DNA of 64,000 bases from Gelidibacter gilvus (GCF_004115975.1 NZ_SDDZ01000001.1:806001-870000), one strand, 5' to 3'. Numbered from the stretch's first letter, positions 6,665-16,696 are shown. The notes: generated by a model from the sequence alone, not told the origin. A program made the numbers and translations.

Positions 6665-8983
6665 TCAATCTTTTACTTTCATTAATTCTGTTAAGGTAGT
6701 TGTGAAGGGGATTCCGGCTGCGATTCTGATGTTTTTCCCCTTAATTGTCTCTTTATATTGTTTTAATTCTTTAAAGTTCCAAATCGAACCTTTAAATTCT
6801 AAAACTTCTTTGGATTCTATTTCTATATCATAAACTAGATAATTGTCCTTCGTTAAATCTAATAAACCAAGTTCTTCTAATCTTTGTTTAGAAAACACTC
6901 TAACACCTTTTTCAAGTTTGAATATTTGGGCAGCTTTGGAATTTCCACTTTCTCGAAGTAGTAGGAATTTTGCATTTACAATTTCATTAGTAAATCTTAG
7001 AGAGCCTTTTTCATCGTCCATTCTAAAATTATAAAGTTTATTTTTTTTATACCAATCGGTTCTTGCATTGTTTTTTGAGAAACCAACCAAAACATAAGTT
7101 TCATCGGGTATTAGTTTTTCTTCGTTAAAATACTCAGGGATTCGTTCTGAAATTTCGTTAGGTGTGTCGTTCTTATAAATTTGATATTGTTTATTTGCTA
7201 AGTTATCGCGCTGCGAAGCGGTGTTTAAGAAATGTTTTAAAACCTCATTAATGAAATTTTCGAGATGGATAGTTTCATTTGTGTTTTCTGAAGGTTTAAT
7301 TGGAAATGCTCCCAATCCTGGTAAAATTTCATGAAAACCTCGAAGTGGCTTTTCTGTATCTCCGGGATATAATACATATGCGCCACTTGTTCTTCTGATC
7401 GCATCTTTATAAGCATGCATTTTTAATAAATCTGCATTCTTATAAATTCCTTTTAGGTTTTGTTTTTTCTCTTCATCTAAAGTTCGATCAGATTTTTCCT
7501 CACCTATTATTTGATTAATATTTGCAACTTTATACTTTGCATCAAAATGAATATGAACTATCTGCTCAGTAGCTTCAGCTTCATTTTCATCTAGTTTTAT
7601 CGGCCAAATAGATAAGGTGTAATCGGGTCTTAAGGTTGTTGTCCAACTTCCTGTTTTTGATATATCCTTTGTTCCGCCACTAAAACTCCTATTATAGTTA
7701 AACCTAACGTTCAAATCACGATGCGCTTTGGTGTAAGTACCTTGTAAGGCTGTTACTTTCCCTTGTTTAAGTTGTAGGCTTAATTTATCATTTGATGGTA
7801 CAATTAGCTTATCAAGTTCTTTTGGTTCAATTTCGAAAATATGCGTTAAAACATCTAAGAGTTTGAAAAATAACCAATATTCATATAGCGTAGCAATGTC
7901 TTTTTTGCCTCCGCTATAAACTTCGTCTCCACCATTCCAAATGAGTTGTGCAGCCAAGTCAAATTTTAACCACACATTCAAGACTTCGCGATAGCCTTCT
8001 TTTTTTTGGAGTATCGGACTATTTAATTTTAAAGTTGTTGGCCTTGAAACTTCTTTGAATAAATCATGTTGCAAATGTGTTTCTAGTTTTTCAGAAACTA
8101 TTTCAGCTTCTTCCTTAAGTCGTTCGCCCGCATTTGGATGATTCGCAATATCCATACAGAACTTCAAAAAGGTTTCGAGTGCATGTTTTATAAAGCGGTT
8201 TTCGGAAGTGTCGACACTTTCAAACTTTCTATTAGATTCAATTTTGGTAGCAACGGATTTAATTCCTTTTTTGTATAAAGGATGCGAACCGTTTAGTTTT
8301 AATCGATTGTCAGAATTTATTAAAGACTTTAACTCTGAGTTTTTAAATCGCTTAATTTTTCTAGCATCAGTAATTTCTGTCTCCTCTGTCCAATTCGTGG
8401 TAGGCGTTGTTACGATACGTTGAATAGCATCTTCAAAGTCGTCTGAATTTATGATAGAACTAACAAACGCAAAGCGTTGGTATAAAGTTTTATTATCTGT
8501 ACTAAAATCAGTTTCAAAGGAATGACTTACTGGGGAATTGGCTTGAATAATTAAATCTGTACATTTTGATGTAATGTCATTCAACATGTATTGATAATCT
8601 TGACGATAGCTTGTTTTTGTAGACTGGACCTCTAACTGTAAACTCCATTTTTGAGATGGATTTTCCGTACTAAGAATCTGTAATGTAAGAGTGCCGACAA
8701 AAATATTTGGGGCAAGGACCCCAATATATTCTTTTCTCTTTCTGTTTTTTACAATATTACTTTGATCACTACAAAAAAGCCGGTAGTTTTTGGCGAGATT
8801 ATCATTTTTATGGTAAAACTCAAAATCATAGAAGCATCCTTCTTTTAGCTGATAGATAGGTTCATGTTCATAATAGTTGGTGCTATCTACTTCTATTTCG
8901 CCTTTTTTCTGTGCGTCAATTAATAAGTATAAACCCTCAGCTATATGAGATAAATTTATTTCTATGGATTGTACCTTCTCCAT
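6665..8983 (-). CDS. DUF2357 McrC-like nuclease subunit of a McrBC-type system
   Basis: This 772-residue protein looks like the nuclease partner of the McrB-like ATPase encoded just upstream (3-base gap). The N-terminal half (to ~340) matches the DUF2357 type, with few recognisable motifs. A PD-(D/E)XK core follows: TLYEYW (about 366-371), RPDYTL (about 452-457), HIHFDAKYKV (about 477-486) and LLKMHAYKDAI (about 525), the McrC pattern with catalytic Asp and DAK. About 150 residues after the nuclease (from ~615, YVLVGFSKNNARTDWY onward) form an extra C-terminal domain that I do not recognise. The likely role is defence cleavage of foreign, perhaps modified, DNA. Nuclease family is fairly sure; target unknown. 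Confidence 0.75.
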   Translation of the reverse strand: MEKVQSIEINLSHIAEGLYLLIDAQKKGEIEVDSTNYYEHEPIYQLKEGCFYDFEFYHKNDNLAKNYRLFCSDQSNIVKNRKRKEYIGVLAPNIFVGTLTLQILSTENPSQKWSLQLEVQSTKTSYRQDYQYMLNDITSKCTDLIIQANSPVSHSFETDFSTDNKTLYQRFAFVSSIINSDDFEDAIQRIVTTPTTNWTEETEITDARKIKRFKNSELKSLINSDNRLKLNGSHPLYKKGIKSVATKIESNRKFESVDTSENRFIKHALETFLKFCMDIANHPNAGERLKEEAEIVSEKLETHLQHDLFKEVSRPTTLKLNSPILQKKEGYREVLNVWLKFDLAAQLIWNGGDEVYSGGKKDIATLYEYWLFFKLLDVLTHIFEIEPKELDKLIVPSNDKLSLQLKQGKVTALQGTYTKAHRDLNVRFNYNRSFSGGTKDISKTGSWTTTLRPDYTLSIWPIKLDENEAEATEQIVHIHFDAKYKVANINQIIGEEKSDRTLDEEKKQNLKGIYKNADLLKMHAYKDAIRRTSGAYVLYPGDTEKPLRGFHEILPGLGAFPIKPSENTNETIHLENFINEVLKHFLNTASQRDNLANKQYQIYKNDTPNEISERIPEYFNEEKLIPDETYVLVGFSKNNARTDWYKKNKLYNFRMDDEKGSLRFTNEIVNAKFLLLRESGNSKAAQIFKLEKGVRVFSKQRLEELGLLDLTKDNYLVYDIEIESKEVLEFKGSIWNFKELKQYKETIKGKNIRIAAGIPFTTTLTELMKVKD

Positions 8984-8986
8984 TTG

Positions 8987-10747
8987 TTAGGCCTCTGCAT
9001 AACTAGCGAAGCCATTATCAATAGCACCTTTATACATTCTAGTTATTTTCTCTAAGGATAAAGGGTATAATATGTCGCTATTATCTTTATAATTTATGGA
9101 TTCTTTATTATTTAAAAAGGCTTTGGAAACGTCTATGGATTCTGTGACACAAAATGAAGCCAATATCTCCAAAATTGGTTGTAACTTACGTCTAGAACCA
9201 TGAAGTTTTGGTAATAGTTTTTGCATTATAGCAATATCTATTTTATCATTTTCAAGCATCTCGTTATCCAAAGTGCTTAACTGATTATATAATCTATGTA
9301 TTTCCGTTGCGGAACGATAACCAAACTCAGCACCTGTTTTCTTTAATTCTTCAAAAAACTGGATTAACTTTTGATTTAGCTTCTCCGTATCTATCGTCGG
9401 AAATTCTTTGTTTGAAGCAATTTTTAGAAAATCTTCACCCATTGAAGCTCCTTTTCCGTTAAGTTCAGTAAAATCTATGTCTTTAGGAGATTTCAAGAAG
9501 TTTTGAATATCATCTTTATTTACTCTAAACTCAATAACGTTTGCCCTGTCTAAGACCTTTGGGCTAAACATATAAGTGGTTTCATCTATGTTTACAGTTC
9601 CAACGATAAACAAATTACTTGGCCAGTCTATTTTTGATGGAACATCGTTTTTTTCGTCTTCAGAACTGTGAAGTTTTATGATATCTTTAGATTCCATGAT
9701 ACTTAAAAAGTCTGCAAAATAACGCTCCACATGACTTAGATTCATTTCGTCTAAAATTAGAAAATAGGGCTTGTGTTCATTTTTATTTGCTTTCAATATA
9801 AGTTGCAGAGCGCCATTTTCTGGCTTAACATATTCGCTATTGTCTAATGCATTTACATAGCCTAGCAAAGGCTCTCTATTTGTCCAATCGGCACCAACGG
9901 GAACTATACAATACTGTGAACTGTCTTCTGAAATCCATTGCGAAAATGCTTGAGCTAATTTAGTCTTACCTGAACCGGATAAACCACTTAATAAGACAAA
10001 TGGTTTTGTGGCTAGAGATGCGATATATCTTGTAATTAAAGGAAGCGAGTAGTTAAGGCCTGCAACTCCGCAGGATTGATGGAAGTTTTGGATGTTCAAT
10101 CGACTTTTATTGATTGTTTTTTCAAAATGACCTGAGTTCTCGTTTGTAAATAAACTCGAGTTATTTCGATTTAGAAAATCCTGGTAACTTTTTAACGCTG
10201 CCGAATAAAACTTGTTTTGCCAATAACTACTGGGTATTTCATGTTGAAATATTCCATTTGGATTATTTTGCTCATTTAAAACAAATCGATACAACTCCTC
10301 GATTTTCTCAGTCGAATTAATATCATAAATACTGTTAAATCCTTCTATTTTACTTTTTGCTTTATTGTTTAAGATATCGTCCAATAAATCTATTGCTCTT
10401 AAATATGAGGAAGCCTTTTGACTTCCATCCTTATTACTTTTCTTTAAGTATGAGGAAAATTGTTCTTTCATAGATGAAAATTTTTTAGATGAAATTTCAA
10501 ATCCATTATCTCGTAGAATTTTGAATGGAATTTTAGTGTTATTTCCAAAATCTTCAAGTTTTAAATCTTTTCCTTTTTTTAATTTATTTGCAGTTGAAAG
10601 AACTAAAATTGGTGGATATGTATTACCGTTATAAACAAGGTCATATGTAGAGGAGTGCCTGCCTGTAATTAATTTCGGATTATTATCTATTTGTTTAATA
10701 GCATTTATTAGCTCTTCTCGTGTAAATTGAATTTTCATGAAATACAT
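8987..10747 (-). CDS. McrB-like AAA+ NTPase of a type IV restriction (McrBC) system
   Basis: McrB proteins are GTP-hydrolysing AAA+ motors that recognise DNA and drive an McrC nuclease. Here Walker A is GLSGSGKT (255-262), Walker B is YFLILDEMNLSHVERYFADFL (about 328-348), and the sensor region GTVNIDETTYMFSPKVLDRAN (about 383-403) is diagnostic for McrB. The first ~85 residues (YDLVYNGNTYPPILVLSTANK, then FKILRDNGFEI) resemble the small N-terminal head domain of ScoMcrA-type proteins and may read DNA modifications. Residues ~85-195 are helical and poorly conserved. ATGs at 10747 and 10738 are both possible starts. It is followed at 3 bases by the DUF2357 nuclease, forming a two-gene operon between housekeeping genes. 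Confidence 0.85.
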   Translation of the reverse strand: MYFMKIQFTREELINAIKQIDNNPKLITGRHSSTYDLVYNGNTYPPILVLSTANKLKKGKDLKLEDFGNNTKIPFKILRDNGFEISSKKFSSMKEQFSSYLKKSNKDGSQKASSYLRAIDLLDDILNNKAKSKIEGFNSIYDINSTEKIEELYRFVLNEQNNPNGIFQHEIPSSYWQNKFYSAALKSYQDFLNRNNSSLFTNENSGHFEKTINKSRLNIQNFHQSCGVAGLNYSLPLITRYIASLATKPFVLLSGLSGSGKTKLAQAFSQWISEDSSQYCIVPVGADWTNREPLLGYVNALDNSEYVKPENGALQLILKANKNEHKPYFLILDEMNLSHVERYFADFLSIMESKDIIKLHSSEDEKNDVPSKIDWPSNLFIVGTVNIDETTYMFSPKVLDRANVIEFRVNKDDIQNFLKSPKDIDFTELNGKGASMGEDFLKIASNKEFPTIDTEKLNQKLIQFFEELKKTGAEFGYRSATEIHRLYNQLSTLDNEMLENDKIDIAIMQKLLPKLHGSRRKLQPILEILASFCVTESIDVSKAFLNNKESINYKDNSDILYPLSLEKITRMYKGAIDNGFASYAEA

Positions 10748-10822
10748 ATTAAATAATATTCTATATAATCACCCAAAATACGAATATATCACACTTGATT
10801 AAGCAAATTATAAATTTAAGAA

Positions 10823-11209
10823 TTAATATTTCATGTACTCCGCAACAATCGGAATATCAGCCTCCGCCCAATCCAAATTACGCAACTCATCTTTCTCACA
10901 TAAAACATAATCAGCATGTTCTTTCAACTTTAAATCCCCAGACACATAATCAGCCACAAAAGGTATCAAATTAATTTTGAAATCTGGATAGGTATGAATT
11001 ACAGGCGTCAACCTTTGTTTTACTTCGATATGAATATTTAATTCTTCAAAGACTTCACGTTTAACGCAATCAATGTCAGATTCGCCCGCTTCAATCTTGC
11101 CGCCGGCAAATTCCCATTTCAAAGGAAGTTTCATCGTTTCACTTCTTTGAACGGCTAATACTTTAGTCCCAAAATGAATTAGTGCACACGTGACAGGTAT
11201 TATTTTCAA
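10823..11209 (-). CDS. Nudix (MutT-like) nucleoside triphosphate pyrophosphohydrolase
   Basis: This 128-residue protein consists of a single Nudix domain. The Nudix box is GGKIEAGESDIDCVKREVFEELNI (about residues 36-59), with the catalytic REVFEE; Asn replaces the usual Gly near its end. The start MKIIPVTCALIHFGTKVLAVQRS is the MutT type, as is the WEFAGGKIE context. Such enzymes hydrolyse oxidised or mutagenic (d)NTPs such as 8-oxo-dGTP to the monophosphate. It lies just after polA on the same strand with a ~90-base gap, which fits a sanitising role, but substrate specificity is an inference. Confidence 0.88.
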   Translation of the reverse strand: MKIIPVTCALIHFGTKVLAVQRSETMKLPLKWEFAGGKIEAGESDIDCVKREVFEELNIHIEVKQRLTPVIHTYPDFKINLIPFVADYVSGDLKLKEHADYVLCEKDELRNLDWAEADIPIVAEYMKY

Positions 11210-11300
11210 TAGACTTTGAATTTAATGTGAAATGAGCGTTTGCGAGAAACATTCAAGTTTTGACTCTTAATTCTAACAGCGCAGCGGTCTTGATTCTACT

Positions 11301-14180
11301 TTAATGTGCCTCCAACCAATCCTGACCAACGCCCAAATCCACTACCAAAGGCACCGACAGTTCATAAGCACTTTCCATTTCCGATTTGACCATTTTTTTG
11401 ATGTCTTCCAATTCTGATTTATAGACGTCAAACACCAACTCATCATGCACTTGAAGGAGCATCTTGGTTTTAAAATTTTTGTCGACCAGTTTTTTGTGGA
11501 TGTTGATCATTGCCACTTTGATAATGTCCGCTGCACTTCCTTGGATGGGCGCGTTCACGGCATTACGTTCCGCCGCGCCTCTAACCACAGCGTTTCTGGA
11601 ATTGATGTCCTTTAAATAGCGACGACGGCCTAAAACGGTCTGCACGTAGCCGTTTTCTCGTGCAATTTCTATTTGATCACTAATATAATTCCGCAGTTTT
11701 GGATAGGTGGCATAATAGGTGTCAATCAAATCTTTGGCTTCGGTTCGCGATAAATCGGTTTGATTGCTCAATCCAAATGCAGAGACGCCATAGATGATTC
11801 CAAAATTGACTGTTTTGGCATTGCTACGTTGCTCACGGGTCACTTCTTCCAATGGCACACCAAATACTTTTGAAGCGGTAGAGGCGTGAATATCCTCACC
11901 GTTCTTAAAGGCATTGATCATGTTGTCTTCTTCACTCAAGGCTGCAATAATGCGCAATTCGATTTGGGAATAATCCGCCGCCAATAACACATAATTCTCA
12001 TCTCTTGGCACAAAGGCTTTCCGCACTTGACGTCCACGTTCTGTACGGATGGGAATATTTTGAAGATTCGGGTTGTTGCTGCTCAAACGACCTGTAGCCG
12101 CCACGGTTTGCATATAATCGGTATGGACTCTGCCGGTAGTTGGTTCTACCTGATTTGGCAACGCATCCACATAGGTGCTTTTCAGTTTTGCCAGCCCACG
12201 ATAGTCCAAAATATGCTGAATTATGGCATGGTCTTTCGCTAAATAGGATAAAATTTCTTCACCAGTAGCGTATTGACCGGTTTTGGTCTTTTTAGGTTTG
12301 TCGACCAATTTAAGCTTGTCGAATAAAATATCACCCAACTGTTTTGGGGAGGCAATGTTGAATTCTTCGCCCGCTTCCTTAAAAATATTGGCTTCCAAGG
12401 TTTTGATGTCATTATCTAATTTTTCTGATAATGAATTCAGGAATTTCTCATCTAAATTGATGCCTTCCAATTCCATATCGGCAAGCACGCGCAATAGGGG
12501 AATTTCAATCTCATCAAAAAGTTTTTGGGTATTGGCTTCGCCCAATTCCTTTTCAAAATGCTCTTTGAGCTGCAAGGTAATATCGGCATCTTCAACAGCA
12601 TATTCGGTTTGTTTTTCTAACGAAACCGTACGCATGGACAGTTGGTTCTTTCCTTTTTTACCAATCAATGCTTCAATAGGCATGGGTGTATAATTCAGAT
12701 AGGTTTCGGCTAAAATATCCATATTATGGCGCATATCAGGATTGATGAGGTAATGGGCCAACATGGTATCAAACAATTTGCCTTTGACCTGAATGTTGTA
12801 TTTATGAAGCACTTTGATGTCATACTTTAGATTCTGCCCTACTTTTTCAATGGTTTCAGCTTCAAAAAACGGACGAAGTTCTTCAATCAGGGTTTGAGCT
12901 TCCTCTCTATTCTCTGGAAACGGCATATAAAATCCTTTGCCAACTTCCCATGAAAATGCAATCCCAACCAATTCTGCAGTAATCGGATCTAAACCGGTGG
13001 TTTCGGTATCAAAGCAGACACTGGATTGTTTCATCAGATTTTGGATGAACAGTTTGGTTGCCATCCCGCTCGCAACACTTTGATAGAAGTGGGAGGTTGT
13101 TGCCGCTGTTTTGCGGGTAAACTCTGAAACTGTTTCCGCTTGGTCGCTGTTTTCAGATGGCGTGGCGCCGAATAAAGAAAATTGTCCAGATCCTGCGGAT
13201 CCGTGAGCTTCTACTGGTGTTTTACTCGTGGTGTTTTGAGGGTTTCCAGCACCTGCAACTTTATTATGTTCAGTGCCTCCGTTGGCTATCGCTTCTGGAG
13301 TAAAGGTTTTTAGGAAGTTATCGGTGAGACGTCTGAACTCCAATTCTTGAAAAATGTTTGTGACGGCTTCAAAATCGGGCTCGGACATTTCAAAGTCAGA
13401 TTCACAAAATTCTACCGGCACATCCAACATAATGGTGGCCAAAGTTTTGGAGAGCATTCCCAGTTCTTTATTCGCTTCAATATTTTCTTTCATTTTTCCT
13501 TTTAGCTCATGGGTATTGGCTAAAAGATTTTCCATGCTGCCAAATTGCTTGATGAATTTTTTTGCGGTTTTTTCGCCAACGCCCGGTAATCCTGGAATAT
13601 TGTCGGAAGAATCGCCCATCATGCCTAAAAAATCTATGACTTGTAGTGGGGTTTCAACCTCAAATTTTTTCTTAACCTCCTCAACGCCCCAAGTTTCATA
13701 ACCGCCGCCAAAGGATTTTGGTCTGTACATAAATATGTTTTCTGTGACCAATTGTGCAAAATCCTTATCTGGCGTGACCATATAGGTGGTGTAGCCTTGG
13801 GCTTCTGCTTGTCTGGAAAGGGTTCCAATGACGTCATCAGCTTCATAGCCTTCCTTGACCATAATAGGAATGTGCATGGCCTTGAGAATATTATAAATAT
13901 GCGGAATAGCGGTTCTGATGCCTTCAGGTGTTTCGTCCCTATTGGCCTTATAAGCTTCAAACATTTCCACCCGATCCACACTGCCGCCTTTGTCAAAACA
14001 CACCGCTAAATGATCTGGGCGTTCCCTCTTGATAACGTCCAACAAAGAGTTCATAAACCCCATAATGGCTGAGGTATCTTCTCCTTTTGAATTGATTTGT
14101 GGATTCTTGATAAAGGCATAATAACCTCTAAAAATTAAGGCGTAGGCATCGACTAAAAACAGTCGTTTTTTTTCTGACAT
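11301..14180 (-). CDS. polA: DNA polymerase I
   Basis: PolA fills gaps and removes RNA primers in replication and repair. The 959-residue protein has all three domains. The 5'-3' exonuclease starts at FLVDAYALIFRGYYAF, with MGDSSDNIPGLPGVGEKTA (about 188-206) forming the helix-hairpin-helix region. The 3'-5' exonuclease has an intact DxE motif in CFDTETTGLDP (about 389-399), so proofreading is probably active. The polymerase domain has motif A AADYSQIELRIIAA (about 733-746), motif B RSNAKTVNFGIIYGVSAFGL and motif C QVHDELVFD (about 907-915). A linker of ~70 Gly/Ser/Thr-rich residues (about 300-365) separates the first two domains. Secure. Confidence 0.97.
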   Translation of the reverse strand: MSEKKRLFLVDAYALIFRGYYAFIKNPQINSKGEDTSAIMGFMNSLLDVIKRERPDHLAVCFDKGGSVDRVEMFEAYKANRDETPEGIRTAIPHIYNILKAMHIPIMVKEGYEADDVIGTLSRQAEAQGYTTYMVTPDKDFAQLVTENIFMYRPKSFGGGYETWGVEEVKKKFEVETPLQVIDFLGMMGDSSDNIPGLPGVGEKTAKKFIKQFGSMENLLANTHELKGKMKENIEANKELGMLSKTLATIMLDVPVEFCESDFEMSEPDFEAVTNIFQELEFRRLTDNFLKTFTPEAIANGGTEHNKVAGAGNPQNTTSKTPVEAHGSAGSGQFSLFGATPSENSDQAETVSEFTRKTAATTSHFYQSVASGMATKLFIQNLMKQSSVCFDTETTGLDPITAELVGIAFSWEVGKGFYMPFPENREEAQTLIEELRPFFEAETIEKVGQNLKYDIKVLHKYNIQVKGKLFDTMLAHYLINPDMRHNMDILAETYLNYTPMPIEALIGKKGKNQLSMRTVSLEKQTEYAVEDADITLQLKEHFEKELGEANTQKLFDEIEIPLLRVLADMELEGINLDEKFLNSLSEKLDNDIKTLEANIFKEAGEEFNIASPKQLGDILFDKLKLVDKPKKTKTGQYATGEEILSYLAKDHAIIQHILDYRGLAKLKSTYVDALPNQVEPTTGRVHTDYMQTVAATGRLSSNNPNLQNIPIRTERGRQVRKAFVPRDENYVLLAADYSQIELRIIAALSEEDNMINAFKNGEDIHASTASKVFGVPLEEVTREQRSNAKTVNFGIIYGVSAFGLSNQTDLSRTEAKDLIDTYYATYPKLRNYISDQIEIARENGYVQTVLGRRRYLKDINSRNAVVRGAAERNAVNAPIQGSAADIIKVAMINIHKKLVDKNFKTKMLLQVHDELVFDVYKSELEDIKKMVKSEMESAYELSVPLVVDLGVGQDWLEAH

Positions 14181-14415
14181 TGATTTGTTTTTTTGAAGAT
14201 CATAAAATTACAAAAGATAATTTGATTTGGGCGTTGGGATGTGCTTAATGTGAAATTGGAGAGCTGGGACGCAGAGATTCACGGAGGGACATGGAGTTGT
14301 ACAGAGCAGTTGTTTTTTCTATGAAGATTTGCGGAATCTGACTATCCGGCTGGTGGGTCGGCGGGACACGTGTAAAAGAATGCCCGACCAATGAAAGATA
14401 TTTAAAATCAAACCG

Positions 14416-14423
14416 TATTTTTG
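14416..14423 (+). promoter_or_regulatory. Possible -7 box of the isoaspartyl peptidase gene
   Basis: TATTTTTG matches TAnnTTTG and lies 31 bases before the ATG. No TTG is found at the proper upstream distance, so support is limited. The rest of the 14181-14453 gap holds nothing else that I recognise. Confidence 0.4.
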
Positions 14424-14453
14424 AAGCACGACCATCAGTAATAGAGAATAGAA

Positions 14454-15392
14454 ATGAAGAATAAAAAATATAGCATCGCCATTCATGGTGGTGCAGGTAC
14501 TTTAGTGAAAGGATTAATGACCGCCGAATTAGAAGCTGCTTATAAATCTGCTTTGGAAACTGCGCTCACTGCAGGTTATGCTGTTTTGGAATCTGGCGGA
14601 ACGGCAATTGATGCGGTTGAAACTACTGTTAAATTATTGGAGGACACCCCACTTTTCAATGCGGGGAAAGGTTCTGTTTTTACCGCTGAGGGCACTCACG
14701 AAATGGATGCTGCCATTATGGACGGGCAAAACCTCAGAGCTGGAGCGGTTTCTCTAATTACCGGTATTAGAAACCCTGTGGCATTGGCACGTGATGTTAT
14801 GGACAAAAGCTATCATGTGTTTCTGGCAGGTGAAGGCGCCATGGCATTTGCCAAAAGTAATGGCTATGAGATTTTAGATCCAGAGTATTTTTATGATGAA
14901 GTGCGTTATCAGCAGTGGCAAGGCATCAAAGACAGCGATAGTTTTCAATTGGACCACAGTGTCAAAAAAGACGGAAAATTTGGAACCGTTGGTGCGGTGG
15001 CATGCGATCAAAATGGGAATACAGCTGCGGCAACATCGACAGGAGGGATGACCAATAAAAAATGGGGCCGCGTGGGCGATAGTCCGATGATTGGTGCTGG
15101 GACTTATGCCAATAATAACACCTGTGCAGTGAGTTGCACCGGCAGTGGTGAATATTTTATCAGAGGTGTAGTGGCTTATGATGTGTCATGCTTGATGGAA
15201 TACAAAGGATGGTCATTGCAAGAAGCTGCAGATGAAGTCATCAATCACCGTATTCTTAAAATAGGTGGTGACGGTGGATTGATAGCTGTTGATGCTAATG
15301 GAAATATTGCCATGCCGTTCAATACGGAAGGGATGTATCGTGGGTTTAGAACTTCGGATGGGAAGGGGGAGGTTTCTATTTATAGGGTTTAG
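14454..15392 (+). CDS. iaaA: Isoaspartyl peptidase / L-asparaginase, plant-type Ntn hydrolase
   Basis: This 312-residue enzyme of the Ntn-hydrolase superfamily matures by self-cleavage. The opening YSIAIHGGAGTL and NAGKGSVFTAEGTHEMDAAIMDG are family signatures. The cleavage site is GKFGTVGAVA, with Thr178 the new N-terminal nucleophile. STGGMTNKKWGRVGDSPMIGAGTYA and TGSGEYFIR supply the substrate pocket. These enzymes hydrolyse beta-Asp dipeptides, including beta-Asp-Arg, the product of cyanophycinase. Its position beside cphB and cphA suggests that it completes cyanophycin breakdown to Asp and Arg. No signal peptide is seen, so it is probably cytoplasmic. Family secure; pathway role inferred from context. 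Confidence 0.92.
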   Translation: MKNKKYSIAIHGGAGTLVKGLMTAELEAAYKSALETALTAGYAVLESGGTAIDAVETTVKLLEDTPLFNAGKGSVFTAEGTHEMDAAIMDGQNLRAGAVSLITGIRNPVALARDVMDKSYHVFLAGEGAMAFAKSNGYEILDPEYFYDEVRYQQWQGIKDSDSFQLDHSVKKDGKFGTVGAVACDQNGNTAAATSTGGMTNKKWGRVGDSPMIGAGTYANNNTCAVSCTGSGEYFIRGVVAYDVSCLMEYKGWSLQEAADEVINHRILKIGGDGGLIAVDANGNIAMPFNTEGMYRGFRTSDGKGEVSIYRV

Positions 15393-15704
15393 GCATTAGG
15401 GAGGTAGAGGGATGAGGCATTAGGCATTAGGGATTAGGAAGGAGGGATGAGATGTGAGAGGTGAGAGGTGAGAGATGAGACGAGTTGTCGAATTAAAGCT
15501 TCTGTGTCATTAATTTCTCGCGCCGAAGTCGGAAAACTATGTTTTAATGGGTTGCAACAGATCATTACTTTCCGTAAAATCACAAAAGCAAATCCGTGAC
15601 AATCCGTGAAATCTGTGTCTAAAAAAACCATGCAAATCCCTAAATCAATGTCACCCGCCTGAGCGGACGGGCATGTTCGCGTTCCATTAAACCATAATAA
15701 CTCC
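15385..15704. repeat. Low-complexity intergenic repeats (ATTAGG and GTGAGAG types)
   Basis: After the iaaA stop there are GGCATTAGGCATTAGGGATT (about 15420-15437) and then repeated GTGAGAG/GTGAGAGATGAGA units to about 15480. The remainder to cphB contains CACAAAAGCAAATCCGTGAC and CAATCCGTGAAATCTGTGTC and a G/C-rich CGCCTGAGCGGACGGGC palindrome (about 15656-15672). An open frame spans it on the minus strand, but its product looks like translated repeats. I treat the region as non-coding. iaaA and cphB converge on it. Confidence 0.6.
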
Positions 15705-16562
15705 CTAAATAAAATCAGCCTCAATCGGTAAGACGCTTACCATGCGCTCATCAATATAATACATGTCGCCATTAGAAAGTACATGAACAGTTAAATTCGC
15801 AATGGTCATAGGTGTGCCGTCGTCCAATACCTTCTCTTTGTTATGGGAGATTCTGCTTCCATCAAAAATAATCACCATTCCGGACCCGATGACCAAACAT
15901 TTCCCATTTTTAATGATCAAGCCCGTATCCTCAGCCAATCCGACACCCAAAAGTTTTGGAAATTTAGCTACCGCACCAGAGACACGCCCAAACCGACCAC
16001 GTTGAATAAAATGGGTATCAATAATAAGCTCTTTAATAAAGCCCAATCCCTTATACATGGTAACAGCGCCTTTTACAAAAGCTTCCGCAGCTTTTCCGCC
16101 AGCTATCATTTCTTTGCCCATAGCCATAGCGCCTGCACTGGTGCCAGCAATAACAAAACCTACTTCGTTTTGAAACCGCTCTAACATGATTTTATGGATC
16201 GTAGTTCCGCCAATTTTATTGGTGATTTTTGATTGGTCGCCTCCAGAAAACATGATGCAGTTGGCGGCTTTTATTAAATCTATAGAACTTTGCTTTTCGG
16301 AATCTTCCTTGCTTCGTATGTCTAAAACAATCACATTCTCACAGCCTAATGCGGTGAAGGCAGAAAGGTAATTTTCGCCTACTTCCTCTGGAATGCTTGA
16401 TGCCGTAGTAATGACAACAATATTGGCGTATTTTCCACCAGCTTGTTGTTTGACGTGGTATAAAATACCTTCATCAATAAATTCCAGGGTGTGTTTTTCG
16501 CTTTCGTTTTTTCCTTTATCTTCATTTCCACCAATGGGAATCAATGTTCCTTTTACTGTCAT
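15705..16562 (-). CDS. cphB: Cyanophycinase
   Basis: CphB is a serine exopeptidase of family S51 that cuts cyanophycin into beta-Asp-Arg dipeptides. The 285-residue product has GTLIPIGGNEDKG at the start, FSGGDQSKITNKIGGT (about 105-120), and the nucleophile elbow IAGTSAGAMAMG with Ser142 as the expected catalytic residue. DTHFIQRGRFGRV (about 182-194) and GVGLAEDTGLI are further family marks. No signal peptide is visible, which points to an intracellular enzyme rather than the exported CphE type. It is transcribed away from cphA across a 185-base gap. The end at 15705 runs into repeat-rich DNA. Secure. Confidence 0.94.
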   Translation of the reverse strand: MTVKGTLIPIGGNEDKGKNESEKHTLEFIDEGILYHVKQQAGGKYANIVVITTASSIPEEVGENYLSAFTALGCENVIVLDIRSKEDSEKQSSIDLIKAANCIMFSGGDQSKITNKIGGTTIHKIMLERFQNEVGFVIAGTSAGAMAMGKEMIAGGKAAEAFVKGAVTMYKGLGFIKELIIDTHFIQRGRFGRVSGAVAKFPKLLGVGLAEDTGLIIKNGKCLVIGSGMVIIFDGSRISHNKEKVLDDGTPMTIANLTVHVLSNGDMYYIDERMVSVLPIEADFI

Positions 16563-16696
16563 TTTAAATACTTGTGATTAGCAATTCGCTAAATTAAACT
16601 TAATTAATAAAAAATAATTCTATATTTAGGAAATGTACAAAAAAGAAAAACTCAAAAGGAATTAGTTGCGCATTTCATTTGACGTTCAAAAATTAA

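Noticed and set aside
15434-15724. A 96-codon open frame on the minus strand after iaaA
   Set aside because: It is made of translated low-complexity repeats, overlaps the end of cphB and has no domain or start signal.
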